15,920 nt of DNA from an uncultured Collinsella sp. (lineage in GTDB: Bacteria; Actinomycetota; Coriobacteriia; Coriobacteriales; Coriobacteriaceae), in the NCBI GenBank assembly GCA_902476475.1, contig CABSDO010000045.1:1-15920 (forward strand). Direction: 5' to 3'. The number at the start of each line of letters is the position of its first letter. Position 1 is the stretch's first letter. Shown here piece by piece: positions 6,868 through 13,933 of the stretch. The notes under the pieces are model-generated. The model saw only the letters and a list, made by a program, of their open reading frames with translations. It was not told the DNA's origin and searched no databases. Made by a program: the position numbers and the translations under genes.

Positions 6868-7419
6868 ATGACGTGCTCTTTGGTGGTTAACAGCAAGAGC
6901 GGTAATACCAGGATGGTTTCGGGTGCGATCAAGCGCGCTCTGCAGGCTGCGGGTGTTGAGTTTGTCCATGCCGCGGCGTTGAGCGACGATGCGGATGCAG
7001 ATCAGGTTGCGCTCGAGGCGCAGGGCGCCTGCGCGGCCGACACGGTGCTCGTCGGTTTTTGGTGCGACAAGGGCGCGTGCACGCCTTCGGTCGCGGCGTT
7101 GCTCTCCGCCTTGCACGGTAAGCGCGTGTTCCTGTTTGGCACCTGCGGCTTTGGGGCCGACCAGAGCTACTATCAGCAGATTATCGACCGCGTAACTTCC
7201 AATTTGGCTGGGGATGCCGAGCTTGCGGGCTGGGCGATGTGCCAGGGCAAGATGGGCCCCGCGGCCAAGCAGCGCTACGAGGCCATGCTCGAGCAAGATC
7301 CCGACAACGCTCGCTATAAGATGCTGCTCGACAACTGGGTTGCCGCGAAGGACCATCCCACCAAGGAAGATCTGGACAACATGGCGACGGTGGCCAAGAA
7401 GGCCGTGCTGGGCGAGTAA
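6868..7419 (+). CDS. Flavodoxin-family protein
   Basis: A 183-residue soluble protein with a flavodoxin fold. The N-terminal beta strand and FMN phosphate loop read SLVVNSKSGNT, with the SGNT turn at residues 11-14. A helix follows, then a strand with GFWCDKGACTPS (around residues 60-75) and LFGTCGFGADQSYY near 90-105. These are in the positions where flavodoxins contact the isoalloxazine ring. It probably carries FMN and shuttles electrons or serves as a small reductase. The redox partner is not nearby, and the gene stands alone with its own terminator. The start is uncertain. ATG 6868 has GAGG ten bases upstream, while GTG 6862, two codons earlier, has GGAGGA eleven bases upstream. Flavodoxins of anaerobes often occur as single genes, so a dedicated pathway cannot be assigned. 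Confidence 0.82.
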   Translation: MTCSLVVNSKSGNTRMVSGAIKRALQAAGVEFVHAAALSDDADADQVALEAQGACAADTVLVGFWCDKGACTPSVAALLSALHGKRVFLFGTCGFGADQSYYQQIIDRVTSNLAGDAELAGWAMCQGKMGPAAKQRYEAMLEQDPDNARYKMLLDNWVAAKDHPTKEDLDNMATVAKKAVLGE

Positions 7420-7461
7420 CTTCGCTGTTCGCGGTGCTTCGTGCAAAACAATACAAATGTG

Positions 7462-7489
7462 AAAGCCTCGAAATTCTCGAGGCTTTTTT
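7462..7489 (+). terminator. Intrinsic terminator of the flavodoxin gene
   Basis: A 10-bp perfect stem AAAGCCTCGA (7462-7471) pairs with TCGAGGCTTT (7477-7486). The 5-base loop AATTC separates them and a run of six T follows (7484-7489). It starts 42 bases after the stop codon. Confidence 0.93.
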
Positions 7490-7604
7490 CTTGACACTTG
7501 TGGGCGCAACCGCTGCAAGCGTTTGGGGCGACATTTTCCATCACCCCGATGACGAGGCCGTCCTGGATGACGCGCTCGCATATGTTCGCTGGATGTATTC
7601 AGAG

Positions 7605-7748
7605 TGGGACGGGCTTTCCGGATGGATGGGGTTTCGGAAAGCCCGTCCCAGAATTTGCCTTTGGAGTGGGACGCAGTTTCCCAACGGGGCCGTAAGCGGA
7701 AACCGCATCCCACTCCGGACGTGAATTCTGGGACACGGTTTCCGGATG
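7605..7748. repeat. Nested palindromic repeat cluster built on a GGGA...TTTCC motif
   Basis: Three inverted-repeat levels can be read. TGGGACGGGCTTTCCG (7605-7620) pairs perfectly with 7635-7650 across 14 bases. A 19-base arm at 7663-7681 (GGAGTGGGACGCAGTTTCC) pairs with 7698-7716 at 17 of 19 positions. CCCAGAATT (7648-7656) pairs with AATTCTGGG (7724-7732) around the second hairpin. A fifth unit, GGGACACGGTTTCCGGAT, follows at 7730-7747. All units share GGGAC or GGGAT, a variable core and TTTCC. There is no convincing gene in the stretch. A REP or MITE family is the simplest reading. Confidence 0.75.
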
Positions 7749-7749
7749 C

Positions 7750-7773
7750 AAAAAGGCCACATGGCGTGGCCTT
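7750..7773 (-). terminator. Intrinsic terminator for the minus-strand LTA-synthase-like gene
   Basis: Read on the minus strand, AAGGCCAC (7773-7766) pairs with GTGGCCTT (7760-7753) over a 5-base loop and runs into five T. It lies about 210 bases beyond the stop codon at 7981. The 3' untranslated region would therefore contain the whole 129-base hairpin element at 7831-7959. Confidence 0.7.
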
Positions 7774-7830
7774 CAACTTATATATGTTCAGCAGGTGTCC
7801 CCATGACAAGCCGCGCTTCAACACCGAGGC

Positions 7831-7959
7831 GTCTGCCCGGCGACGCGGAATGTAAGGTTCATCGCGAGTTCCGCACGAGCCGGAGAGCACTTAATGTGCT
7901 CTCCGTGCGAGCAGGACTGTCCGAGCAGGGAACCTTACGTTCCGCGCCGCCGGGCAGAC
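7831..7959. repeat. 129-bp hairpin element with 30-base arms and an inner stem
   Basis: The left arm 7831-7860 (from GTCTGCCCGGCG to TAAGGTTC) and the right arm 7930-7959 are complementary at 28 of 30 positions. In the middle GGAGAGCAC (7882-7890) pairs with GTGCTCTCC (7896-7904) over TTAAT. A short direct repeat CGAGCAGG occurs at 7908-7915 and 7922-7929. It sits in the convergent gap, 21 bases from the stop of the LTA-synthase-like gene. It resembles the 93-187 element in design (long arms, about 95-130 bp overall) but not in sequence. Confidence 0.8.
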
Positions 7960-7980
7960 GAACCAGTTATGAGTGACCCG

Positions 7981-10281
7981 CTACTTGATCTTGGTCGTAC
8001 CCGGCGCCAGGTTGGGGTCGGTCTCGTTGGCCTCGGTCTGGAAGTGCTCGGTGTAGACGTTCTTGCCGTCGCGGAACATCTCGTAGTACTGCATCTTTGC
8101 GAAATCCTCGCGCGCCTTGGTGGCAGCTGCGGCAGCGGCGTCGTCGCCGGTGACGTTGGAGGAGAGCGCCCAGCGCAGGCTGGCGTCCTCGTAGCCCACC
8201 GAGTTGATAGCGGGCAGCGACTCGCGCAGCGTCATGTGCGCTTTCTGGTAGTCGGTCAGCGGTGCGCCGATCAACTGCATGAGCTGCGTGGACAGGTAGT
8301 TGGTGGACAGGTCGTCGACCTCGCTCGTCTGGTCGCAGCCGGCAACGTCGTAGTTGGCCCAGATGATGTAGTCGGTCTGCCACAGACGTTCCTGATGCGT
8401 AGCATCGTCTTCGCCGATAAACCACTTGTCGTTGAACTTGGACGGGAAGAACGGCTGATGGTCGCCCCAGAACACCACGACCACCTTACGGTCGAGCTTG
8501 CTCAGGGCGTTGAGGAAGTAACGCAGCGCCTGGTCGGACTGCTCGATGCACGAGACATACTCGTCGACATCGGACAGCGTGCCATCCTCGACGGTCTTGG
8601 TGTCCAGATCGGTCGTGTCGATGTTCAGGTGCATCTGCTTGTCGACCGGCAGCAGGCCCGTATCGTAGCCCGAGTGGTTCTGCATGGTCACGTCGAAGAT
8701 AAACTGCGGATCGGCGTTCTGGTCGAGCAGCTCAAGAATCTTGTCGTAGGTAGCCTGGTCGGTCACCATACCGCGCAGGGTGTCGGCTCCCTGGAAATCG
8801 TTGATGGACAGGAACTGGTCAAAGCCAAAGTCCTTGTAGACGTTCTCGCGGTTCCAATTGGTCGCGTGGTTGGGGTGCATGGCCGTGGTGGAATATCCGA
8901 GCGATTTGAACTGCTCTGCCAGGTTCCCGGTCGTCTCCATGTTGTAGATGGTGTAGGGGTACACGCCCGAGCCCAGGTTGGCCATAGAGTTGCCGGTCAT
9001 AAACTCAAACTCGGTATTGGCGGTACCGCCGCCGTAGGCGCTCACATAGAGCTTGCCGCGGCTGAGGCAGTTGGACAGGTTCTTAAAGTACTGCGGGCCC
9101 TCGTAGCCGGCGCGCATGTTCTGGTAGATCGAAAGGTCTGAGAAGGTCTCGTTCATGATGGCGATGACCGTGGGCTTCTCGCTGTCGAACTGCTCCTTTG
9201 CGGCGGCGCGCTCGTCGCTCTTGGCCGCGTCGGACTTGTCGTAGGCCTTGGCGTACTTTTTGAGCGTGGCCTTGGCATCGTCGACGGAGTAGTCGGCGGG
9301 TTTGGGCGGCTTGATGGACTGCGCCGCACTAATAAAGGCGGGCAGGTAGCCCTCGCGCCAGTAGCTCTCGAGCGGGCGCCAGGTGTAGACGGTGATGCCG
9401 AGGGTGTTGTAGTAGTCGATGAGCGTGACATGCGCGGTTACGCCGCCCAGGCACAGCACTGCCACGAGCAGGTTGGTGAGCAGCATGCGCTTGGCGTTGG
9501 CGGCACCCTTCTGACGGTGCGGTGCCACCAGGCCGGCGTACTCGCACAGCAGCATGGCGATGGCGGTAAAGCCCATGGACAGCACACAGAACAGCGAGAT
9601 GGAGAAGGTGTAGCCGGTGCCGGCGACCGCGGCGGCGGTGGAGATGGCCGAAAGGTCGCCCGGCTGGATGGGCATGGATTTAAACGTGATGACGAAGAAC
9701 TCGGCAATGCCCAGGACAAAGAGGGCAAAGGCCAGGACCGCGGGAGCTGCGCCGTGGCGCTGGAACAGGAAGAACAAGCCGATCATGAGCACGGTGATGA
9801 TGGCCCACTCGAGCAGGATGCACAGGGGGTAGACCCAGGTAAAGTCGTGGTTGGACGAGACCTCCATGCCCAGCAGCGCAAAGACGCCGGCGAGCAGCAG
9901 GCACAGGACGGCGGCGACGAGTGGTTTGCCCACAAAGGCGCCGCGCAGGCGGGCGAGCTTGCCCGTGGGGGCGGGGGCGTCGGGCTTGGCGAACGCAAAG
10001 ACGCGCGGGGCGATGCGATCGCGGGCGATGCTGGCCCAGGCGCAGCCGGTGAGAATGGCATTGGTCAGGATGAGCATCACAAAGGCGAGCGGCTCGTTTT
10101 GGGCGACGAGGCCAATGGCGCCCCAAATGGTCAAAAAGAGCTGGAACAGGCCGAAGGCGACGCTCCACCCAAGAGCGCTTTTGGCAACGGTGCCCGACTG
10201 AGCGCGAATGACCTTGGCCTCGCGCAAAACAAGGTAGACGGTCGCCGCAAGACCGACGAGCGAGATGGCGGCTGCGAACAT
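7981..10281 (-). CDS. LTA-synthase-family membrane sulfatase (phosphoglycerol transferase)
   Basis: A 766-residue protein. Residues 1 to about 315 contain eight or nine membrane spans, more than the five of S. aureus LtaS. An extracellular alkaline-phosphatase-fold sulfatase domain (about 365-720) follows. Catalytic and metal residues can be placed by motif. Glu378 is in MNETFSD, Thr420 (the nucleophile position) is in GGGTANTEFE, and Asp607-His608 are in WGDHQPF. They match the LtaS metal and nucleophile set Glu255, Thr300, Asp475 and His476. The enzyme probably transfers glycerol-phosphate from phosphatidylglycerol to a wall or membrane glycan; whether it builds lipoteichoic acid or decorates another polymer cannot be read. 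The start is ATG 10281, with GAGGAG about seven bases upstream. The GTG at 10296 lacks such a site. It is monocistronic and divergent from the nitroreductase. Confidence 0.9.
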   Translation of the reverse strand: MFAAAISLVGLAATVYLVLREAKVIRAQSGTVAKSALGWSVAFGLFQLFLTIWGAIGLVAQNEPLAFVMLILTNAILTGCAWASIARDRIAPRVFAFAKPDAPAPTGKLARLRGAFVGKPLVAAVLCLLLAGVFALLGMEVSSNHDFTWVYPLCILLEWAIITVLMIGLFFLFQRHGAAPAVLAFALFVLGIAEFFVITFKSMPIQPGDLSAISTAAAVAGTGYTFSISLFCVLSMGFTAIAMLLCEYAGLVAPHRQKGAANAKRMLLTNLLVAVLCLGGVTAHVTLIDYYNTLGITVYTWRPLESYWREGYLPAFISAAQSIKPPKPADYSVDDAKATLKKYAKAYDKSDAAKSDERAAAKEQFDSEKPTVIAIMNETFSDLSIYQNMRAGYEGPQYFKNLSNCLSRGKLYVSAYGGGTANTEFEFMTGNSMANLGSGVYPYTIYNMETTGNLAEQFKSLGYSTTAMHPNHATNWNRENVYKDFGFDQFLSINDFQGADTLRGMVTDQATYDKILELLDQNADPQFIFDVTMQNHSGYDTGLLPVDKQMHLNIDTTDLDTKTVEDGTLSDVDEYVSCIEQSDQALRYFLNALSKLDRKVVVVFWGDHQPFFPSKFNDKWFIGEDDATHQERLWQTDYIIWANYDVAGCDQTSEVDDLSTNYLSTQLMQLIGAPLTDYQKAHMTLRESLPAINSVGYEDASLRWALSSNVTGDDAAAAAATKAREDFAKMQYYEMFRDGKNVYTEHFQTEANETDPNLAPGTTKIK

Positions 10282-10495
10282 GCTGAGACTCCTCACAAAC
10301 TTAAAACCTACGAAAGCGGGGGTTTACCCGATTGTTACCAAGATATGCGCTGCAATTGGTGGCTGCGCACAACAACCAGCCATATTAACGCGCACGTGTG
10401 GCGGTGTGACGCAATGTAGTGGCGACCTGCGCGATAATGGACGGGAATTACACGGAAACGTAAAGGCTTCTTAAAGAAATGGCGAGGATAGAGCT
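10282..10495. promoter_or_regulatory. Divergent intergenic region between LTA-synthase-like and nitroreductase genes
   Basis: This 214-base AT-richer gap must hold both outward promoters. For the nitroreductase a GATAAT hexamer at 10433-10438 is the best -10 candidate, but no good -35 is found at 16-18 bases. GAGGA at 10484-10488 is the ribosome binding site. For the minus-strand gene only the GAGGAG site before ATG 10281 is clear. No riboswitch-like fold was recognised. Confidence 0.35.
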
Positions 10496-11371
10496 ATGGG
10501 CGAGCAGGTTTGTATGACGGGCGCCGAGTACTGCGGCGGAGCTGTGGGCGTGGACGCGGGCGGCTATCCGGTCGAGACTACGGGCAACGCGGCGCTGGAC
10601 ATCTTGGAACACCGCTCGTCCACGCGTGCTTTCGCGCGTGATGACGACGACCGTCCCGTAGCGGTGACCGACGAGCAGCGGGCGGCGATCTTGCATGCGG
10701 CGAGCCGCGCACCGTCGGCGGGCGCCATGATGATGTATTCCATCGTGAGCATTCGCGAGCAGGCTACGCTGGACCGTCTGGCCGACCTGTGCGACCACCA
10801 GCCTATGATCGCCAAGGCGCCCTGGGCACTAATATTTGTGGTCGACTATGCCAAGTGGATCGATCTGTTTGAGCACGTGGGCTGCTTTGAGCCTGAGTTT
10901 GTCGAGCGCACGGGCAAGTCGCCCCGCCGCGCACCGGGTCTGGGCGACTTTGCCATCGCGGCGCAGGATGCCGTGATCGCTGCGCAAAACGCCGTGGTTG
11001 CCGCCGAGGCCCTGGGCCTGGGGAGCTGCTACATTGGCGACATCGTGGAGAACGCCGAGGAAGTTGCCGAGCTGCTCGATCTGCCGCCCTATACCATGCC
11101 GCTGTCGATGCTCATCATCGGTACGCCCCGTAAGGAGCGCCCGGCCATTGCACATCCCGTGGTGAACCTGGTGCACGAGGAGCGCTACTGCCGTGCGGAC
11201 GACGCGACTATGGATGCGCAGGTGGCCGAGATGGATGCGATGTTTCGCCCGCACGCCCGCGAGGTGGGCGAGCGCGTGGTGGATATCTACACCCGCAAAC
11301 ACACCAGTCCCTTTATGGCCGAGATGAGCCGCTCCATGGAGTGGTGGTTCAAAAACTGGCTCGGAAAATGA
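10496..11371 (+). CDS. Nitroreductase-family FMN oxidoreductase
   Basis: A 291-residue cytoplasmic protein of the nitroreductase superfamily, which uses FMN and NAD(P)H to reduce nitro groups, quinones or flavins. Visible family motifs are RSSTRAF (40-46) and ASRAPSAG (69-76), which contact FMN phosphate and ring. AAQNAVVAAEALGLGS (162-177) is the dimer and FMN-binding helix. A strand and turn, MLIIGTPRKERP, follow at about 205-216. It is longer than typical members. About 30 extra residues precede the domain and a roughly 60-residue Glu/Arg-rich tail follows, ending in a Trp-containing helix (EWWFKNWLGK). ATG 10496 is supported by GAGGA seven bases upstream. The physiological substrate is unknown. 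The gene is alone, with a palindrome starting two bases after its stop codon. Confidence 0.9.
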   Translation: MGEQVCMTGAEYCGGAVGVDAGGYPVETTGNAALDILEHRSSTRAFARDDDDRPVAVTDEQRAAILHAASRAPSAGAMMMYSIVSIREQATLDRLADLCDHQPMIAKAPWALIFVVDYAKWIDLFEHVGCFEPEFVERTGKSPRRAPGLGDFAIAAQDAVIAAQNAVVAAEALGLGSCYIGDIVENAEEVAELLDLPPYTMPLSMLIIGTPRKERPAIAHPVVNLVHEERYCRADDATMDAQVAEMDAMFRPHAREVGERVVDIYTRKHTSPFMAEMSRSMEWWFKNWLGK

Positions 11372-11372
11372 C

Positions 11373-11407
11373 GAATGTGACAAGGGGATAGTCCCTTTGT
11401 CACATTC
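11373..11407. repeat. 35-bp REP-like palindrome after the nitroreductase gene
   Basis: GAATGTGACAAGGGGA (11373-11388) pairs at all 16 positions, one as a G-T wobble, with 11392-11407 across the 3-base loop TAG. It begins two bases after the stop codon. No T-run follows, so it is a poor intrinsic terminator, although it would stabilise the 3' end of the mRNA. Its core (GTGACAA, GGGA, TCCC, TTGTCAC) resembles REP palindromes mobilised by Y1-type transposases in other bacteria. That comparison is from memory and unchecked. Confidence 0.75.
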
Positions 11408-11488
11408 CATATCGCCGCGGTAGCCTAAAGACTGTATAAATCTTTATCTAGCTGGGAAAACAGTGCATTAAAACATGGGCCGATTACC

Positions 11489-11520
11489 TATAATCCCTTC
11501 GAACATTAAAGTTGGGAGGA
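11489..11520 (+). promoter_or_regulatory. Putative kup -10 box and ribosome binding site
   Basis: A perfect TATAAT lies at 11489-11494 and GGAGGA at 11515-11520, nine bases before the ATG at 11530. The -35 region (CATTAA at 11466-11471) is poor. The predicted leader of about 30 bases is too short to hold a ydaO-type c-di-AMP riboswitch, so control of kup by such a switch is unlikely if this promoter is used. A second AT-rich TATAAA at 11435-11440 lacks a partner hexamer. Confidence 0.5.
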
Positions 11521-11529
11521 AACCGGCTT

Positions 11530-13557
11530 ATGGAACAAAAGGCCAAGGAGGCAGCCTCGCACGCTGCGATTCCTGTGAGCATCTCGGCGATGCTCGTCAC
11601 GCTGGGCGTGGTGTACGGCGATATCGGCACCAGCCCTATGTATGTAACCAAGGCGCTCGTTGCCGGCAACGGCGGCATCGGAAGCGTCACGGAGGAGTTC
11701 GTGCTCGGCGCGCTCTCCCTTGTCGTGTGGACGGTCACGCTGCTGACCACCATCAAGTATGTGCTCATCTCGCTGCGCGCCGATAACCATGGCGAGGGCG
11801 GCATCTTTGCCCTGTACAGCCTGGTCAAGCGTTGCGGCAAGTGGCTTATCATCCCCGCCATGCTGGGTGGCGCCGCGTTGCTCGCCGACGGCATCCTGAC
11901 GCCGGCCGTTACCGTTACCACGGCCATCGAGGGCCTGCGCACTATCCCGGCGGTCCATGCCGTGCTGGGCGATGATCAGGGCCGCGTCGTCGCCATTACG
12001 CTCGCCATCATCATCGTGCTCTTCTTGGTACAGCGCATCGGTACGGCCAAGATCGGTCACGCCTTTGGCCCCATCATGACGCTGTGGTTCCTATTCCTGG
12101 GCGGCACGGGTCTGTTCTTTGTCTTACAGCACCCCGCCGTGCTGCTGTGCCTCAACCCGCTCCGCGGCATCGCCTTTTTGTTGAGCCCCAACAACCACGC
12201 GGGCATCATGATTCTGGGCAGCTGCTTCCTCGCCACCACCGGTGCCGAGGCGCTCTACTCCGACATGGGCCACGTCGGCCGCGGCAACATCTACGCTACC
12301 TGGCCGTTCGTTAAGTGCTGCCTGCTGCTGTCCTATATGGGCCAGGGCGCTTGGCTTATGAACAACGCTGCCAACCCCGAGCTCATGGGCATTGCCGATC
12401 TCAACCCGTTCTACCAGATGCTCGCCCCGGGCCTGCGCCCGTTTGCCGTCGGCCTTTCCACCGTCGCGGCCATCATTGCCTCGCAGGCGCTCATCACCGG
12501 CGCATTCTCGCTGGTGTCCGAGGCCAGCCGTCTGGACCTCATGCCGCACATGCAGGTCTTCTACCCTGCCGAGACCAAGGGCCAGCTCTATATTCCCATG
12601 GTCAACAACGTCATGCTTGTCGGCTGCGTCATCGTGGTGCTGCTGTTCCAGAACTCGGCGCATATGGAAGCCGCCTACGGCCTTGCCATTACGCTGACTA
12701 TGATGTGCACCACGCTGCTGCTCTTCTTCTACCTGCACGAGGAGCGCAAGCTCAAGGTCGCGCCGTGGATCTTCGCGGCCTTCTTCCTTTTGCTCGAAGG
12801 CTTCTTCTTCGTGAGCTCGCTCACCAAGTTCTTCCACGGCGGCTATTTCACCATCCTCATGGCCGCGCTCATCATGGGTATCATGGTGTGCTGGTACAAC
12901 GGTACGGCTGTTGAGCAGCGCCAGTTTACGCTGCTGCCGCTGCGCAGCTACCTGCCGCAGCTCAAGCGCCTGCGCGATGACGATCGCTACGAGCGCCTGA
13001 GCGACAACATCGTGTACCTGACCAAGGACACCCATACCGACTACATCGACCGCGACATCGTCTACTCGATTCTGGACAAGCATCCCAAGCGCGCTCGCGC
13101 CTGGTGGTTTGTGAATGTCGAGACCATGGACGAACCGCACACTTTTGCCTATTCGGTCGAGACGTTCGGCACCGACTACGTGTTCCGCGTGCATCTGTAC
13201 CTGGGCTACAAGATCAACCAGCGCGTTAATGCCTATCTGCGTCAGGTCGTTCAGGACCTGGCTGCCACCGGCGAGCTGCCGCCGCAGACGCATGACTACT
13301 CGGTCTACAAGGATCCGGGTAACATCGGTACGTTCAAGTTCGTCCTGATCCGTAAGCTTCTGGCGCCCGAAAGCGACGTGGAGCCGAGCGAGCGTACGGC
13401 CATCACGCTCAAGTACATCATTCGTCGCGCCGCCGGCACGCCTGCACGCTGGTACGGCCTGGAGAACTCCAACGTGAGCTTTGAGTACGTGCCGCTGTTC
13501 ACCAAGTTCAAGGCCGTGAACAAGATGCAGCGCCTGGCTCCCAACGAGCGCCCGTAG
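11530..13557 (+). CDS. kup: Kup/HAK/KT-type potassium uptake transporter
   Basis: A 675-residue membrane protein, slightly longer than E. coli Kup (622). The first span contains the family motif GVVYGDIGTSP (residues 26-36). RADNHGEGG and LLADGILTPAVTV follow, motifs linked to K+ coordination and proton coupling. About twelve membrane spans occupy residues 17 to about 465. A soluble C-terminal domain of about 200 residues completes the protein. Kup takes up K+ with H+ at low pH or low turgor. The start is ATG 11530 with GGAGGA nine bases upstream; an in-frame TTG at 11512 has no such site. A small membrane protein gene follows after 69 bases and a KdpD/KdpE-like pair comes next. This context suggests a potassium-response cluster; no kdpFABC genes are inside the window. 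Confidence 0.95.
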   Translation: MEQKAKEAASHAAIPVSISAMLVTLGVVYGDIGTSPMYVTKALVAGNGGIGSVTEEFVLGALSLVVWTVTLLTTIKYVLISLRADNHGEGGIFALYSLVKRCGKWLIIPAMLGGAALLADGILTPAVTVTTAIEGLRTIPAVHAVLGDDQGRVVAITLAIIIVLFLVQRIGTAKIGHAFGPIMTLWFLFLGGTGLFFVLQHPAVLLCLNPLRGIAFLLSPNNHAGIMILGSCFLATTGAEALYSDMGHVGRGNIYATWPFVKCCLLLSYMGQGAWLMNNAANPELMGIADLNPFYQMLAPGLRPFAVGLSTVAAIIASQALITGAFSLVSEASRLDLMPHMQVFYPAETKGQLYIPMVNNVMLVGCVIVVLLFQNSAHMEAAYGLAITLTMMCTTLLLFFYLHEERKLKVAPWIFAAFFLLLEGFFFVSSLTKFFHGGYFTILMAALIMGIMVCWYNGTAVEQRQFTLLPLRSYLPQLKRLRDDDRYERLSDNIVYLTKDTHTDYIDRDIVYSILDKHPKRARAWWFVNVETMDEPHTFAYSVETFGTDYVFRVHLYLGYKINQRVNAYLRQVVQDLAATGELPPQTHDYSVYKDPGNIGTFKFVLIRKLLAPESDVEPSERTAITLKYIIRRAAGTPARWYGLENSNVSFEYVPLFTKFKAVNKMQRLAPNERP

Positions 13558-13626
13558 TCGACGCTTGAGGTTTGGCTGCGAACGGGCAGGCTTGCAATGA
13601 CAGTGATTGAGTCCTGGGAGGAAACC

Positions 13627-13821
13627 ATGGATGCAAAGGTGCTTGACGGTTGCGATTTTGCGACCGAGCTGGTGCGTGAGGCGCGCGTCGATGCCGCCGA
13701 AGATCGGTTCTTTACGAATCGTGCCAACATGGATATGGCCGACCGCGTGATCTCGATCGTGGTGACGGTGCTTGTCGCGGCGTGCGTTTGCGCGCTGCTC
13801 GCGCGCGTGCTGTTTGTCTAG
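13627..13821 (+). CDS. Small single-span membrane protein downstream of kup
   Basis: A 64-residue protein with a charged N-terminal half (residues 1-40, rich in Asp, Glu and Arg). A single C-terminal hydrophobic segment at about 42-62 (VISIVVTVLVAACVCALL) ends within a few residues of the C-terminus, so it looks tail-anchored. The start ATG 13627 is backed by GGAGG five bases upstream. An earlier in-frame ATG at 13597 has no clear site. It lies 69 bases after kup and is likely co-transcribed with it, ahead of a terminator-like hairpin. No known family was recognised. By position it could be a Kup accessory peptide, much as KdpF stabilises the Kdp complex, but that is analogy only. Confidence 0.65.
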   Translation: MDAKVLDGCDFATELVREARVDAAEDRFFTNRANMDMADRVISIVVTVLVAACVCALLARVLFV

Positions 13822-13853
13822 TGACCGCCGGTCGTAGAAGGCTTTACACTTGG

Positions 13854-13913
13854 AACCACCACAAGGGAAACCACCACAAAGGTGCCTGTTCCTTTGTGGT
13901 GGTTTTTGTTTTT
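13854..13913 (+). terminator. Terminator hairpin with duplicated left arm before the sensor kinase
   Basis: AAACCACCACAAAGG (13868-13882) pairs perfectly over 15 bp with 13891-13905 across an 8-base loop. A T-rich run follows to 13913. A second near-copy of the left arm, AACCACCACAAGGG, lies at 13854-13867. It could pair with the same right arm in competition, with one G-U wobble. The hairpin ends 20 bases before the kinase ATG. Confidence 0.85.
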
Positions 13914-13933
13914 GAGAGAGGGGCGGGGCACTG

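Noticed and set aside
7494..7600. A possible gene remnant between the flavodoxin terminator and the palindrome cluster (frame reading GDIFHHPDDEAVLDDALAYV)
   Set aside because: The peptide looks protein-like, but the frame has no start with a ribosome binding site, enters the hairpin cluster and matches no family I recognise. Too little to call a pseudogene.
6811..7890. A 359-codon minus-strand frame covering the flavodoxin and the palindrome cluster
   Set aside because: It overlaps the well-supported flavodoxin in antisense and reads through a terminator and several hairpins. It looks like a phantom frame created by repeats.
7605..7959. A CRISPR array
   Set aside because: The repeats alternate in orientation, form long hairpins and lack regular spacers of equal length; no cas gene is present.
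7894..9141. A 415-codon plus-strand frame opposite the LTA-synthase-like gene
   Set aside because: Its first part runs through the 129-bp hairpin and the rest is antisense to a gene with intact catalytic motifs. The Val/Gly/Leu-rich translation matches no family.
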